In this document: piece by piece, positions 34,878 through 45,794 of the stretch
Position numbering within the stretch: the stretch's first letter is position 1
Layout: each line of letters starts with the position of its first letter
DNA from: Ariolimax columbianus
Taxonomy: Eukaryota > Mollusca > Gastropoda > Stylommatophora > Arionidae
Direction: 5' to 3'
Length of the DNA stretch: 64,000 nucleotides
NCBI GenBank assembly: GCA_036924085.1
Contig: JAVGWX010000009.1
Coordinates: forward strand, 59,808,331-59,872,330
Notes under the pieces: model-generated
Databases searched by the model: none
The model's input: only the letters and a program-made list of their open reading frames with translations
Told to the model about the DNA's origin: nothing
Translations under genes and position numbers: made by a program

Positions 34878-35963
34878 CAGGAAAAGATGGCATCACAAAT
34901 GAAATGATTAAAAACCTAGACCAAGGGTCAAGAAAAAAACTCTTGAAAATCTTCAATCAATCATGGAGCAAGGGTAAGATCCCAGACCAGTGGCGGGAGG
35001 CTATCATTATCCCCTTCAGAAAACCAAAAAAGGACAAGACAAGCAAGGAAAGTTATAGGCCAATAAGCCTGCTCAGCTGTGTTGGAAAAGGCATGGAAAA
35101 AATGGTAAACGCAAGACCAATAAAACATCTGGAAAAAACCCATCTCCTACTCAATTCGCAGTCAGCCTGTAGGAAAAACCGCAACACAGAAGACCAACTA
35201 GTGTACCTAACCCAAGAAATAGAAAATGCATTCCAAGGTAAAGAAAAAGTACTTGCAGTCTTTGTGGATATGGCAAAAGCTTTTGACAAGGTATGGAGAG
35301 AAGAACTCCTCCTAAAACTATTAAGCAACAAAATAGAAGGGAGAATGTACAGCTGGATACAAGACTTCCTCCGATACAGAACAGCAAGAGTCAAATAGAT
35401 GGATCACTGAACCATAGAATAACTCTCCAACAAGGCGTACCCCAGGGAGGCGTCATCTGTCCCACCCTCTTTATCCTGTTCATAAACGACATAGCGGGAA
35501 AACTCCCAAAGAAAGTATCCAGTGCCCTACACGCTGACGACTTCGCAATGTGGGGTGCTGCAAACTACCAACAGCTGAAAATAGAATGCAGACAGCACTG
35601 GACACTGTTGGAAAATGGGTTACAGATTGGGGATTGCAGATTAACATCTCAAAGACAGTTACAACATGCTTCTCACTGTCCAGCACCAAGGAAGTAACAA
35701 AACTTATTCTAAATGGCAAAGAGCTTGTACAAGAAAATACCCTTGTGTATCTCGGAGTTAAAATGGACAAGAGACTCACATGGAGGGAACACATACATGA
35801 GATAGAACAAAAAGCAACCAGAAAACTATCCCTCATGAAGAAGCTGGCCGGAACAAGCTGGGGTGCAAATAGTAACATCCTCAAAAATGTATACACTGGC
35901 ACAGTCAGGCCAGTACATGAATATGGCATGACAGCCTGGACCACAGCATCAAAAACAAACATG
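34878..35963 (+). pseudogene. LINE C reverse transcriptase
   Basis: The frame from 34904 contains YRPISLLSCVGKGMEKMVNA, then RNTEDQLVYLTQEIENAFQ, VDMAKAFDKVWREEL (catalytic Asp) and ends at 35398. Shifted frames continue with GVPQGGVICPTLF (35437) and ALHADDFAMWG, where the catalytic box has changed its first residue to His but keeps A-D-D. Then GVKMDKRLTWREHIHEIEQK and LMKKLAGTSWGANSNILK follow. Stops and frameshifts make it inactive. It is cut by the Penelope-like insertion in the segment after RT. Confidence 0.85.
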
Positions 35964-36668
35964 AGAAAAAAAACATGAAAGAAACTAGTAAAAGTTGATT
36001 AAGGTTGAGCTTAATCAAAATTTAAAAATGGGTATGGTCAGATACCGCACCGAGACGAAAACACAAACCAAACCTACGTTTCGACCAATAGGCCTTCATC
36101 AGGGACAACAACACTGAATTAACAAATCAACATATAAGAAAAAATGGCCAACTCATCTGTTTCTAATAGTAGACGCTTCCTGTCTAAGCGACCGGCTGTG
36201 TCAAGCGCTCGATTGAAACTGAATCGGAGCGGTCAAACACAAAAATCAGGAATATGCCTGATAAGCCAATGGTGGCCAGATAGTGGTCCAGATAGGAGAA
36301 CAACGAGAAGGCAATATAAGCCGGGAGGGCGTAATATTGATATAGGAGAGGGCGGAAGAGAACTGATGGAAGAATGGGGGCGGCGGGGGGGGGGGGGGGA
36401 AGGAAGACAAATAGATGGGGGCCAGTGTGAGGGTTTAAGAAAAAGTATGGAAGATATTGATACCATGTGGTTGGAGACAGCCCATCCTCGAGATAAGTCT
36501 ATTCTCAAGGGCCAATCGATGACGATCGTCAGAGAAGCACGGAACTAGACCAGTGACACTGACGTCAGCCATACCCCGGTGCTCAGGACCATTGAAGTGG
36601 CTGGCAATTGGGGAACCAGTGCGGTTGCGGATGTCGTTTAGGTGTTGGCGGAAACGGTCCCGTAGTTC
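35964..36668 (-). mobile_element. Penelope-like element 3' fragment inserted in LINE C
   Basis: A perfect 14-bp duplication (CAAAAACAAACATG, 35950-35963 and 36669-36682) flanks it. On the minus strand it opens inside the GIY-YIG domain with ELRDRFRQHLNDIRNRTGSP, then HFNGPEHRGMADVSVTGL and LQPHGINIFHTFS before the stop (about 36435). A 3' untranslated region of about 470 bp follows, including a G run at 36386-36399 on the plus strand. The coding frame here is open, unlike the copy at 5.4-6.5 kb. It lacks the reverse transcriptase and most of the endonuclease. Confidence 0.9.
36057..36102 (-). other. hammerhead-ribozyme-like core in the Penelope-like 3' region
   Basis: On the minus strand: CTGATGA (36102-36096), a 4-bp stem II with TATT loop, GAAA (36082-36079), then ACG...CGT, which could close a short stem III before TC. 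Stem I is not evident. The conserved core is better kept than in the copy at 6.4 kb. Confidence 0.4.
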
Positions 36669-36682
36669 CAAAAACAAACATG

Positions 36683-37836
36683 GAACGCCTAACCAAAATT
36701 CAGGCTTAATCACAACAACAGGAGGAATGAAGACTACACCAATCCAGAAAATGCAAACATGTACAAATATAAGACCCCTAAATACTAGACGAGAGGAAAA
36801 AGTGCTGACACATAGTGAAAAGATGCTACGTATGCCTGATCATCCCATACATATCAAACTAAAACACCCAGTTAAAAATAGGCTAAAGAGAACCAGCTTT
36901 ATTCATATATCAAACCACCTACACCAAGAATATGGAGAACTAATTCCAGACCAACCTACAGAAATAGAAATGCTTATTAACTATGAAGAGCCAAGTTGCA
37001 ACATAAACACCATCGAAATAAGTACAGAGATCCCAGGAATAAGAAGAAAAGACCAACACAGTGTCCACGAGTTGAACATTTTAGCACAAACAATGATTGA
37101 GAAGAAATATAATACCAAGGAATGAACACAGGTGTACGCAGATGGTTTAGCAGAGGGGGGAGGCCGAAACGGGGGAGGAGGCATATTCATAAGACACAAA
37201 AGTGGAAATATAACAGAAAAGGCCCTCCCAACAGGAAAGTTGTCCACAAACCTTTGAGCAGAATCGATGGCCCTCCTGCGAGCACTGAGAATACTTCAAA
37301 AAGAAAGGCAACATCCAACAAGAATAGCTGTATTCACGGACTACAGAGAACTATTAGAGACAATACAAAAAACAAACAACGAACTACTGTTATCGGAGAA
37401 GATCAGAACTGGGAAAACTCCAGAGATTCTCAACAATAGCGCTCCAGTGGCTACAATAGCGCTCACAGGAAACGAGAGAGCAGATGCTCTGGTAAAAGAT
37501 GACAGCAAAAAGGCACAATTTAATCATCGAGTGCCATACAGAGAAATCAAGAACATCATCAGAAATCAGTATATACACCAATGGAGAGAAGACAGAAACA
37601 TAAGCAGTACACCAAACCCAATTTACTATCTCAAAAGAAATCAACAAACTACCTTATTTTGCCTGAGAACTGGACACTGCAGACTACTAGAACATATGTA
37701 CCGACTGAAAATCTCACACACCGATGAGTGCCCATATGGAACAGGATGCCAGAACCCTGGGCATATTCTACAAGAATGCCCAATCTATATGGAAGTGAGA
37801 TTCCAGACCTGGCCAGAGGGTGCGGAGCTGAGATAA
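36683..37836 (+). pseudogene. LINE C linker, RNase H and knuckle
   Basis: After the insertion the protein resumes (open 36553-37125 across the junction) with TTTGGMKTTPIQKMQT and LRMPDHPIHIKLKHPVKNRL, matching the LINE A linker. RNase H is degraded: YADGLAEGGG near 37135 (first Asp) and AVFTDYRELLETIQ near 37330 remain. The segment near 37440-37480 keeps LTGNERADALVK but has lost the V-P-x-H block. The end contains LFCLRTGHCRLLEHMYRLKI and the knuckle CPYGTGCQNPGHILQECPIY. Several frame changes are present. Confidence 0.85.
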
Positions 37837-37961
37837 AAAGCTGTGGGGCAGCCGCTCCGACCTGGTGAAGACTACAAACTTCATCATGGCGACTGGCCTG
37901 CAGATATAACATGACCAAAAAGATCCTGAACGCAAAGAAGAAGAAGAAAAGAAGTCTTCGT

Positions 37962-39889
37962 AGAGCAGCAGAAATATCAAACCAACAATATACAAGTGTT
38001 GAGTTTTTCTATACTTCTGTTTGGGGCGGGAATCTGGAGCAGTAACAGAAATGGAGATTTCCAAAATGTCATTTTTCCACGTAACCTGACTAATGCAGAT
38101 AATCACATTTTCTGCCCAAACAGCATCTGTTCTGTTCTAAAGAATCTGCTTCACTGCACCTAGGGCATACTCATAGGTGCTGAGTCTCTAAGAAAATGGC
38201 GAGATGCGTGGATACTGATGGTTCCTATATCTCGTTGGCTGAACACACTCCTGACTCATCCTATCATGAGCTTTGCTTCGTTCAAGCCTCATTTGATTTA
38301 AAAGTTCTGCAGGTGTGTGCTTCACATTAATCTATTGCGATGTGGTCATCCAGCAGTCAATTATTGTTATATGTAAAAATGCTATCCATATCCATATCCA
38401 AAGTGCCAATAGTTGGTTGCTTGGGTAGTCAAGATGTCAGCTACCTTTTTGTTCAGAACAAAGCGCGACATGGACAGTTAGTTGCCCATCACAAGCAATG
38501 ATGGCGACACCATCAAACATATCTTGTCTTCATGATGTAACTTGCCCTGTATTTGGATAACAGTGATGAAGTCCCATTTATTTTGAGACAAGCGGCTGCT
38601 TGAAACCTGAATGGCTCGAACCCGTGCCATTTTCGTTCATTTGACACGGATAGTAGACACAAACCAGCCGTTGATGGTTCAACACCTTTGTAGGGGTCAT
38701 GAATGAGTGCATCTTTCTATTCCGTCCTAAGGAGCTGTCGTTTCACACAATGTCTGCCCTTGTAAAGGAAGCATCATATGCACATCTTAAAACTTAGCTC
38801 ACTGCTTCCATATCTATTCTTATAGTGATGGGTGATGCCCTGTGTTCCCGACTCCACTAAATAGCAACTGCATCTGGCACTCTAGCACAGAAGCCCGGCA
38901 TGATTTTCCACTGCATAGCATCGATTGATCGTTAAATATGTTAGAATCACTCTCCAATACCGTAATCTATCGGGACCTAGGGCGGTGTTCTTGGTGGAAA
39001 TTATAAATATTCAAAAAGTACCTCGGTCATTAGGTCTACATACGCCTCTTTTTCTATGGGACTGTGGAGAACATATTCTCGAATTTCCTTTCGGACAACT
39101 CTGTCCCCTTGTCTTTATGAGCAATGAATCGAATACAAAATTCAAACCGCAGTCTTCTGTACAGGAAAAAATAATGTCGAGGTTGATTTATACAGATATA
39201 ACTAACTGACAACCTTTCTAACTTCATGTCTTTGTGGTGGTTCGTGGGATTTTTCACATGATAAGGTAGCTAGTCATATGGTCAACCTACTGTCGCTTAT
39301 TCTGGCATGTCAGACATCACTACAGACATCACTATCCAACAAGTATATTAGTCGCCAGTCAAACAAACCATTCGTACATACCAACCAAACAAACTAACAT
39401 CATAGACCCTAGCCATGTCCGTTGGTTCCCTTATTGAACATAATAAATTATGTAATTTTTCCGCATTATTCTGTAAATTTTCTGTCTTCCAGAATGTCAA
39501 TAATAAAGAAAATCTGGGGAACATCACGTCAAAAATAATAATGTTGCTAACATTGAATGTTAATGACACCAGTTTCCTGAGTCCTACAAGGTATCTGCGC
39601 ATTCGTGCGTGCGTGTCAGCAGTAAACAACTGTTGCACGAAATAAATCCATCATACAATATGACTCATTGAACATCGAATATCCTGACAGGAACACAAGA
39701 CAGATAATTCTTTATCGTTCTGTAATGTGATACAGAACGGGGAACAATCGATAAATTCTTCCTAATGGTGACATACTGAAATTCTTATTGTGATTGAAAC
39801 GTTTTCATTAACCATCTCTTTGTCATTATCGCCCATATCATCGTCAATTTATTTATCTAGATGTCTTGGGAAGGTTTTGTTGTACTTCG
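37962..39889. other. no gene seen
   Basis: A long stretch with no recognised family and only short open frames. The longest (38925-39209, 94 residues) has no familiar motif. Confidence 0.4.
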
Positions 39890-40312
39890 TGTGCAGTCTG
39901 TTGTGACTTGCGACTGTTATCTAGATGTTGTGTACAATCTGTTGTGGTTGTTATATAGATGTTGTGTGCAATCTGTTGTGACTTGCAACTGTTATCTAGA
40001 TGTTGTGTGCAATCTGTTGTGACTTGCAACTGTTATCTAGATGTTGTGTGCAATCTGTTGTGACTTGCGACTGTTATCTAGATGTTGTGTGCAATCTGTT
40101 GTGACTTGCAACTGTTATCTAGATGTTGTGTGCAATCTGTTGTGACTTGCAAGTTATCTAGATGTTGTGTGCAATCTGTTGTGACTTGCAAGTTATCTAG
40201 ATGTTGTGTGCAATCTGTTGTGACTTGCAACAGTTATCTAGATGGTGTGTGCAATATGTTGTAACTGTTATCTAGATGTTGTGTGCAATCTGTTGTAACT
40301 GTTATCTAGACG
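39890..40312. repeat. 41-bp minisatellite, about 10 units
   Basis: Unit GTTATCTAGATGTTGTGTGC then AATCTGTTGTGACTTGCAACT. Some units lack a few bases. It is unrelated to the 41-bp array at 21 kb. Confidence 0.92.
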
Positions 40313-40319
40313 TCTTGGG

Positions 40320-41375
40320 AAGATTCTGTTCTTATCGATCTGAGAAAGTCATTTGAGTTGGTTAGCAAGGAAATAATCTTCAAAATCCTTTAGAAAAATA
40401 GGCTAGCCTAACAAACTCTTGTACTTAATGGTATAATTTCATGAGAATATGAAAGGAACGGTCAAATTTTATGGCAATGCATCACAACCATTTAGTATTC
40501 ACAAGGCTGCCGTCCAGGCTAAGACACAATTCGAAATCTCCTTAGCGCTGTTTCTGAAGTACACATTTGGTAACGCAACAGAACGAATTTGCATTCACAG
40601 TAGATCGGATGATCATTGTTTATTCTTGCAAGACTCAATACAAAAACTGCGATCGGGGAAGTTACTGTCAGTAACCTGTTATTTGCTGATGGATGTTGCA
40701 AGACGTAGATGCCACACCAACCATCATCATCGGCAACTACGTATTGGCAATTATGGACCAGTTCATTTACCTGGGATCCCTCATCAACGATAAGCTTTTC
40801 CTAGATTCCGAAAAAGCAATCTCATTGACAAAGTTACCACCATAATGTCATGCCTCTTGGAAGACCCCAGATCAAGAACATGGTCATTATCTTCAATTCT
40901 TGCGTCATTAGTACGATCCTATATACACTGCGAAACGTAGACAACTTATGCTAAACAAAAGCAGAGACTTAGCACACTTCCCCTACGGCGCCCGAGATCT
41001 ATCCTTGACGTCTCATAGAGAGACAGGATGACAAACGCAGAGGTGAATTCTGGTACTGACACCCAAGTATGTACACATCTCCTTAGACAGCGAATACTTC
41101 GATGGGCGTGTCACGTTCGCCGATGGAAGACGGTCACATCTCAAAGATACTCTCCATGGACAGCTGGCTTATGGTAAATGAACAGTTGTCCAACCACAAC
41201 TGAAGTTTAAAGACGCAGGCAAGCGGGGCATGAATGCACTGGATATGGATCTGGCATCTATAAAAGACACTGCTGCAGACCGATTCAAATGGAGATGCAA
41301 CCTAAAATACCACCTCAAACTGGGCGAAATCAGCGCATGCAACACAGAGAAGGAAAAAGGAAGCGCCACAAGGTA
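40320..41375 (+). pseudogene. old LINE copy: reverse transcriptase to C-terminus
   Basis: Begins with LIDLRKSFELVSKE near 40343, a decayed D-x-x-K-A-F-D-x-V motif. MKGTVKFYGNASQPFSIHKA follows at 40449, then the segment where the RT catalytic boxes should be. Near 41150 LHGQLAYG and near 41205-41330 LKFKDAGKRGMNALDMD and DRFKWRCNL match the end of a widespread animal LINE family. The catalytic A-D-D box is not recognisable. It is probably the same family as 43990-44760. Confidence 0.65.
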
Positions 41376-42834
41376 AAAGCAAACCAAAAAAACTTAATAG
41401 AGCGTTGCTACTCCAAGGTCGCATCAACCTATAGTCTGACATGACTGAAAAGGGGATACTAACAAAATAGAATGCGTTGAATATTTGAGGCTTGCATGAG
41501 CTATCTGGAAAACTGGACGAGAAAATTTGGAGATACAAAACCTAATATTTGAGAAACTAGGTGTTTCCAGAATTTGCAAACAAATTAAATTGCACAGCGT
41601 TTGACAAACCTTGAAAATGAAATCAGCCGATATTTTCCTGAAATCGGTGATGAGGAGTTGAATTTAAATGCGAAATCTATGCAAATTTCCAGTTGAAAAA
41701 GTTAATGATCTATGTCAAGATGAATTTTTGAAACTGAAGACTGATTCGAGAGCAAAATATATGTTCGATGAGACGTCAATCACATAATTTTGGCCCATGA
41801 AGTGCGTTTACCTTCCGAGAAGTTGCAGAAAGAGATATCAATGCATTCCTTCCATTTGTGTCGACGTGGCAATGTCAGCTAGTCTTTTAAACTCTGCTGC
41901 AAGTGAAAACGAGACAATGAAGTAGATTTGAGGGGGAAACTGACCCCCGTTTCTTTCAATTTGATCACTTCTCTGCCCTACCCCCCCAAAAAAAAACCAA
42001 AAAACAAACCAAAAAAAACCCACTATCATAGCTTTGTCATTGAGTACAGTTTTCACCTGAGTAAATTAAATTACAACGTAATGTTTATTACAGTATACTT
42101 AAGTTTAGTCTGTCAAGTTATTTAGAATTTAATGTTTTTAAAATGTAAAGATACTTTTGTTCAAGATACTTTTTGTAAAATCCATCAACCCTTTCTATTG
42201 CTATCCATTAAATTTATAAAACAGTGTTTAATATTTCACGTGAATCGTATGTGTACACAACACTCGTATGAATTAATATTGGAAACAAAATACTACAGGT
42301 TTTCAATATTGTATTCATATTATTTGGAATGCACCTTTTGAATTGGACAGTCTAGGAAAGGTGGTAATGAGAGGTTGATATAAAGTGAAAAGAATGCACG
42401 AAACAGGAGATGTTAAGTACTACTGGTATAGATTGTTGACAGTATCTCTGGGACACGCTTGCATTCAAAATAAAACACGGCAATTCATTAAGGTAAATTA
42501 ATTCTACTAGCACTTGTGCATTGACCTTGACCAAAAGATCCGAGCAGCGGCAAGACAAACCAGCTATTCATGACGTGATAAAACGATTGACTTACAAAAT
42601 AAAATACAGACCAAAATGAAATGTCATTAATTATGAGAAATTAGTGGGACAACATTTTTTAGAAAATCGGAATTGTTCAGACTTCGAAATTGCAGTCAAA
42701 AGAATTATGGTTAAAGACAGTAGCACATGTTTTGAACACATCTTTGGTAATAATTAGTAAATATTATAGGAAAAGTAAGTAAATATGTCTAACAATGGCC
42801 AATTCAAACCAAACTAAATAAGACACGAACTTGA
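41376..42834. other. no gene seen
   Basis: AT-rich. A C6A9-type run near 41980-42020 is simple sequence. Confidence 0.4.
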
Positions 42835-43370
42835 AAACCGTTGATTATTGTACTTGCATTGCCACTTTTTTCTCAACAACTTTTCCAGCAACATTGATAT
42901 ACATTCCATGGCTATATCAGTGCACCAAATCATGCACCATGGAAGTTGTTGGTCTGCTGTCTCAGCCACATTTGCATTTCACGTTCAAGCTGTTGGTCAA
43001 TTACAAAACATCTCCCGCCAAGGTGGGATCGCGCATTATGCAGTAAGCCAAACAATGCGAACACCCTATTGCAGTTGTTTCAGTGTTTATCGTTACTTGC
43101 ATAACAGATCAAATCACATTCACCATCCGATGTACATATGCTACTGGGGTAATCGAAAGAGAACGACCAGCTAGGGCTTCATCAGCATTCTTTGAGCGTC
43201 TTTGAGAAAATGTATCGACCCACTTGCACACTGCTTTACGCAACAAACACTTCCCACTGTAAACAAGAACTATTTTTAATGAATATCTCTTGCAGAAAGT
43301 CCTTTTGTCCAAACAAAACTCCCAAGAGCGCACTGTTCTTTGATTGCACATTCTGTGAATGCAGACGTAA
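42835..43370 (-). mobile_element. mariner-like element with internal deletion
   Basis: On the minus strand the N-terminal helix-turn-helix part reads VYSGKCLLRKAVCKWVDTFS, then QRRSKNADEALAGRSLSITP. About 80 bp later the C-terminal part reads FALFGLLHNARSHLGGRCF, REMQMWLRQQTNNF and a damaged final A-L-x-x-x-W-x-x-C. The central DD34D catalytic domain is absent. The full transposase would be about 340 residues. It is a dead, internally deleted derivative. Terminal repeats were not identified. Confidence 0.75.
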
Positions 43371-43399
43371 TTTTGTATTTAAGCTGCGCACTTGCATGC

Positions 43400-43605
43400 G
43401 ACACCTAACGTCTGCTACCTACAGTAATTACAAAGCTGGGTGTTGCTGTCAGCTAATGACTGCTACCTACAGTAATTACAAAGCTGATTGTTTCTGTCAG
43501 CTAATTACTGCTACCCACAGTAATTACAAAGCTGATTGTTGCTGTCAGCTAATGACTGCTACCTACAGTAATTACAAAGCTGGGTGTTGCTGTCAGCCAA
43601 CGACA
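43400..43605. repeat. 48-bp minisatellite, 4 units, open in one frame
   Basis: Unit CTGCTACCTACAGTAATTAC then AAAGCTGATTGTTGCTGTCA and GCTAATGA. Since 48 is divisible by 3, the plus strand stays open and encodes the repeat NYKADCCCQLMTATYS within a 154-residue frame (43192-43656). The frame overlaps the mariner remnant upstream, so it is probably fortuitous. Confidence 0.85.
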
Positions 43606-43989
43606 CCTTCAGAAACTAGCATCAACATTTGTCAGCTATTGCGTATCAGCGTGTGAAATACTTAATGACATACCCTTGTACATTATTGAATTGTTAGTGT
43701 TAAATGTATGTCATGGCTAGAATTAACGTAATTAACATGTAAAGTAGTAACCAAGACCAGCACAGCGTCCACTTTGTACACCTGGTTACTCAGTGTTGTA
43801 TAGCAGTTTGGCTAACGAGATCGGATCGATAATGTAATTCCCTTAATTGTGAATCTTCTGGGAAAGTGTTACATGGCACTATAGCGGGGAAGACCAATGC
43901 CATTCTATCCTCAATACGTCTAGTAATATAGAACCTCTACAGACAACATAAGGATATTAACATCTCCTCCCCCGTCCCCATTTTCTCTC

Positions 43990-44760
43990 CATAAAAATTG
44001 ATGGCGCCACTCTAGAGGTCGTCAAAAGCTTCACTTATTTGGGTTTTCCCATCTGAATCACTCTTTCACTCGAGATGGAGATAGACAGTAGGCTTGGTAG
44101 GGTGCGTACCGCCATGGTCCGTCTGGTAAAGAAAGTTTGGGAGAACAATGGGCTATCGCACAACACCAACGTCTGCGTCTTTCAGACCTGCGTTCTTGAC
44201 ACGCTCTTGTCTGGAAGCGATACTTGGAACACTTACAGTGAGCAGGAAGGGTGGCTCAGCACCTTTCACATGAGGTGCAAATGGCGTATTAAGAATTGGG
44301 TGGCAAAAGAGAGTGTCACATAATGTGGTCTTACAGAGAGCAAACACTCCTAGCATGTACTCACTGTTGAGCCAACGGCGCCTTCGATGGTTGGGACATA
44401 TTAACCGCATGGAATATTAGATGCTGCCAAATGGTATCTTTTATGGACAGCTAGCCATTGGAGCTAGAAGAATTGGCCGTTCCACGCTGCTATTTAAGGA
44501 TGTATGCAAGAGGAACATGAAATCATAGGACATCCAATCCGAAGGCTGGGAAAGGATTGCACAGGATCGAGCTCTTTGGAGACAGTCAGATGTAAGGGAC
44601 ATATTGGCTGTCGACGCTCGCAGGGGTCTTTCTAGTTGCATAGAAAAGAGAAAGACTGAAGAGATCGGGGACACCCCAACAAGCCAGTCTCCTCAGCATA
44701 GTTGTACGATTTGTGGCAGGGACTGTCATCGTGGATCGGGCTTTACCGCCATAGCACACA
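43990..44760 (+). pseudogene. LINE C-terminal half of the RT region, with damaged C-terminal Cys-His motif
   Basis: From 44000, TLEVVKSFTYLGFPI is readable, then a stop, then MEIDSRLGRVRTAMVRLVKK, VWENNGLSHNTNVCVFQTCV, SGSDTWNTYSEQE and FHMRCKWRIKNWV. These match the F-x-Y-L-G...I-D-x-R-I-G-K...V-W-x-N...T-C-V-x-x-x-L-L-Y-G-S-E-x-W...F-H-M-R-C series of a common animal LINE. Near 44700 CTICGRDCHRGSGF recalls its C-terminal Cys-His motif. The 59-bp tandem array starts inside this end. Confidence 0.75.
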
Positions 44761-45090
44761 GTGTTGAAACACAGGAGACAGAGCTGGACAAAGATCGGGC
44801 TTTACCGCCATAGCAGACAGTGTTGAAACACAGGAGACAGAGCTGGACAAAGATCGGGCTTTACCGCCATAGCAGACATTGTTGAAACACAGGAGACAGA
44901 GCTGGACAAAGATCGGGCTTTACCGCCATAGCAGACATTGTCGAAACACAGGAGACAGCTGGACAACGATCGGGCTTTACCGCCATAGCAGACAGTGTTG
45001 AAACACAGGAGACAGAGCTGGACAAAGATCGGGCTTTACCGCCATAGCAGACAGTGTTGAAACACAGGAGACAAAGCTGAACAAAACTCA
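44734..45090. repeat. 59-bp minisatellite grown from a LINE end, 6 units
   Basis: GATCGGGCTTTACCGCCATA starts at 44734, 44793, 44852, 44911, 44968 and 45027. The first unit is continuous with the Cys-His coding end of the LINE at 43990-44760, so the LINE 3' end seems to be the seed of the array. Confidence 0.9.
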
Positions 45091-45177
45091 CAGGGTGCCA
45101 CGCGCAAGGTATGGAGAGACAGAGACACCAATAATGATGATCACATAATGATGTTGATGAGTAATTATGATGATAAT

Positions 45178-45343
45178 CCTGCCGAAGACGGATGTGTCGG
45201 ACCGAAAGGTGCAAATATCACCGTCAAACTGTAAACTAGCGACACAACGCAAATTCGTTCTCCGGACTACATCCTGCTACTTCGAAAGCCCTGTACAGGG
45301 CTTGGTAGCGGGAGATTGAGAATGAACGCAGAAGCAGAAGGAG
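45178..45343 (+). mobile_element. short-form SINE-S with 11-bp duplication
   Basis: ATGATGATAAT flanks it (45167-45177 and 45344-45354). It begins CCTGCCGAAGACGGATGTGT, contains ACTGTAAACTAGCGACACAA, and ends GAACGCAGAAGCAGAAG. It starts at the same point as the copy at 50719-50869, so the short form looks like a real subfamily and not a random truncation. Confidence 0.85.
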
Positions 45344-45514
45344 ATGATGATAATGACAACCAAATAGCAGAGAAAATGTATGAAGAGTAATAGGCCAAAT
45401 ACGGATAGGTAAGAAATCAATAGGATCGCGTAAAATGGAAACCCATACAATTTTTAACGTATTTTCTGTGTCGAAGTTTAATATTCAGAACAACCTGAAA
45501 ATTCACGACAAGGA

Positions 45515-45595
45515 CTGTGTTACGTTGTGTTGTAGTTTACAGCCAGGCTGCGATATTTTCGCCTGACAACCGATTTCAGCTGTCTCATTTTGGGT
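45515..45595 (-). mobile_element. SINE-S fragment
   Basis: On the minus strand GCTGTAAACTACAACACAAC preceded by CAGGCGAAAATATCGCAGCC matches the SINE-S core. About 80 bp. Confidence 0.6.
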
Positions 45596-45794
45596 AACTG
45601 GTTTGCGTTACCACAGTGATGCTCATTTTCTTAGTCAGACTACACTAGTGCAGTCTGTTTTCAGGGCTGTCTTTTGAAGGAGGAAGAGCTTCTATGTCAA
45701 CTCTGGCTTGCTGAGCCTGATATAAGAAGCCAGCTATGACCCAGTGTCTGCTGTCAGATCATTCATTGTGATGCATCTACGGTCGGAAACATTG

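Larger units (their letters stand above)
34878..37949 (+). mobile_element. LINE C, older I-type LINE, 5'-truncated, interrupted by a Penelope-like element
   Basis: A perfect 12-bp duplication (AGAAGTCTTCGT, 34866-34877 and 37950-37961) bounds it. The 3' end is GAACGCAAAGAAGAAGAAG. It keeps the order RT, RNase H, knuckle, and is clearly diverged from LINE A/B, with A-rich codon use. A Penelope-like fragment sits inside at 35964-36668. Own sequence is about 2.35 kb. Confidence 0.92.

Noticed and set aside
36144..36548. 134-residue plus-strand protein
   Set aside because: It is antisense to the Penelope-like 3' region.
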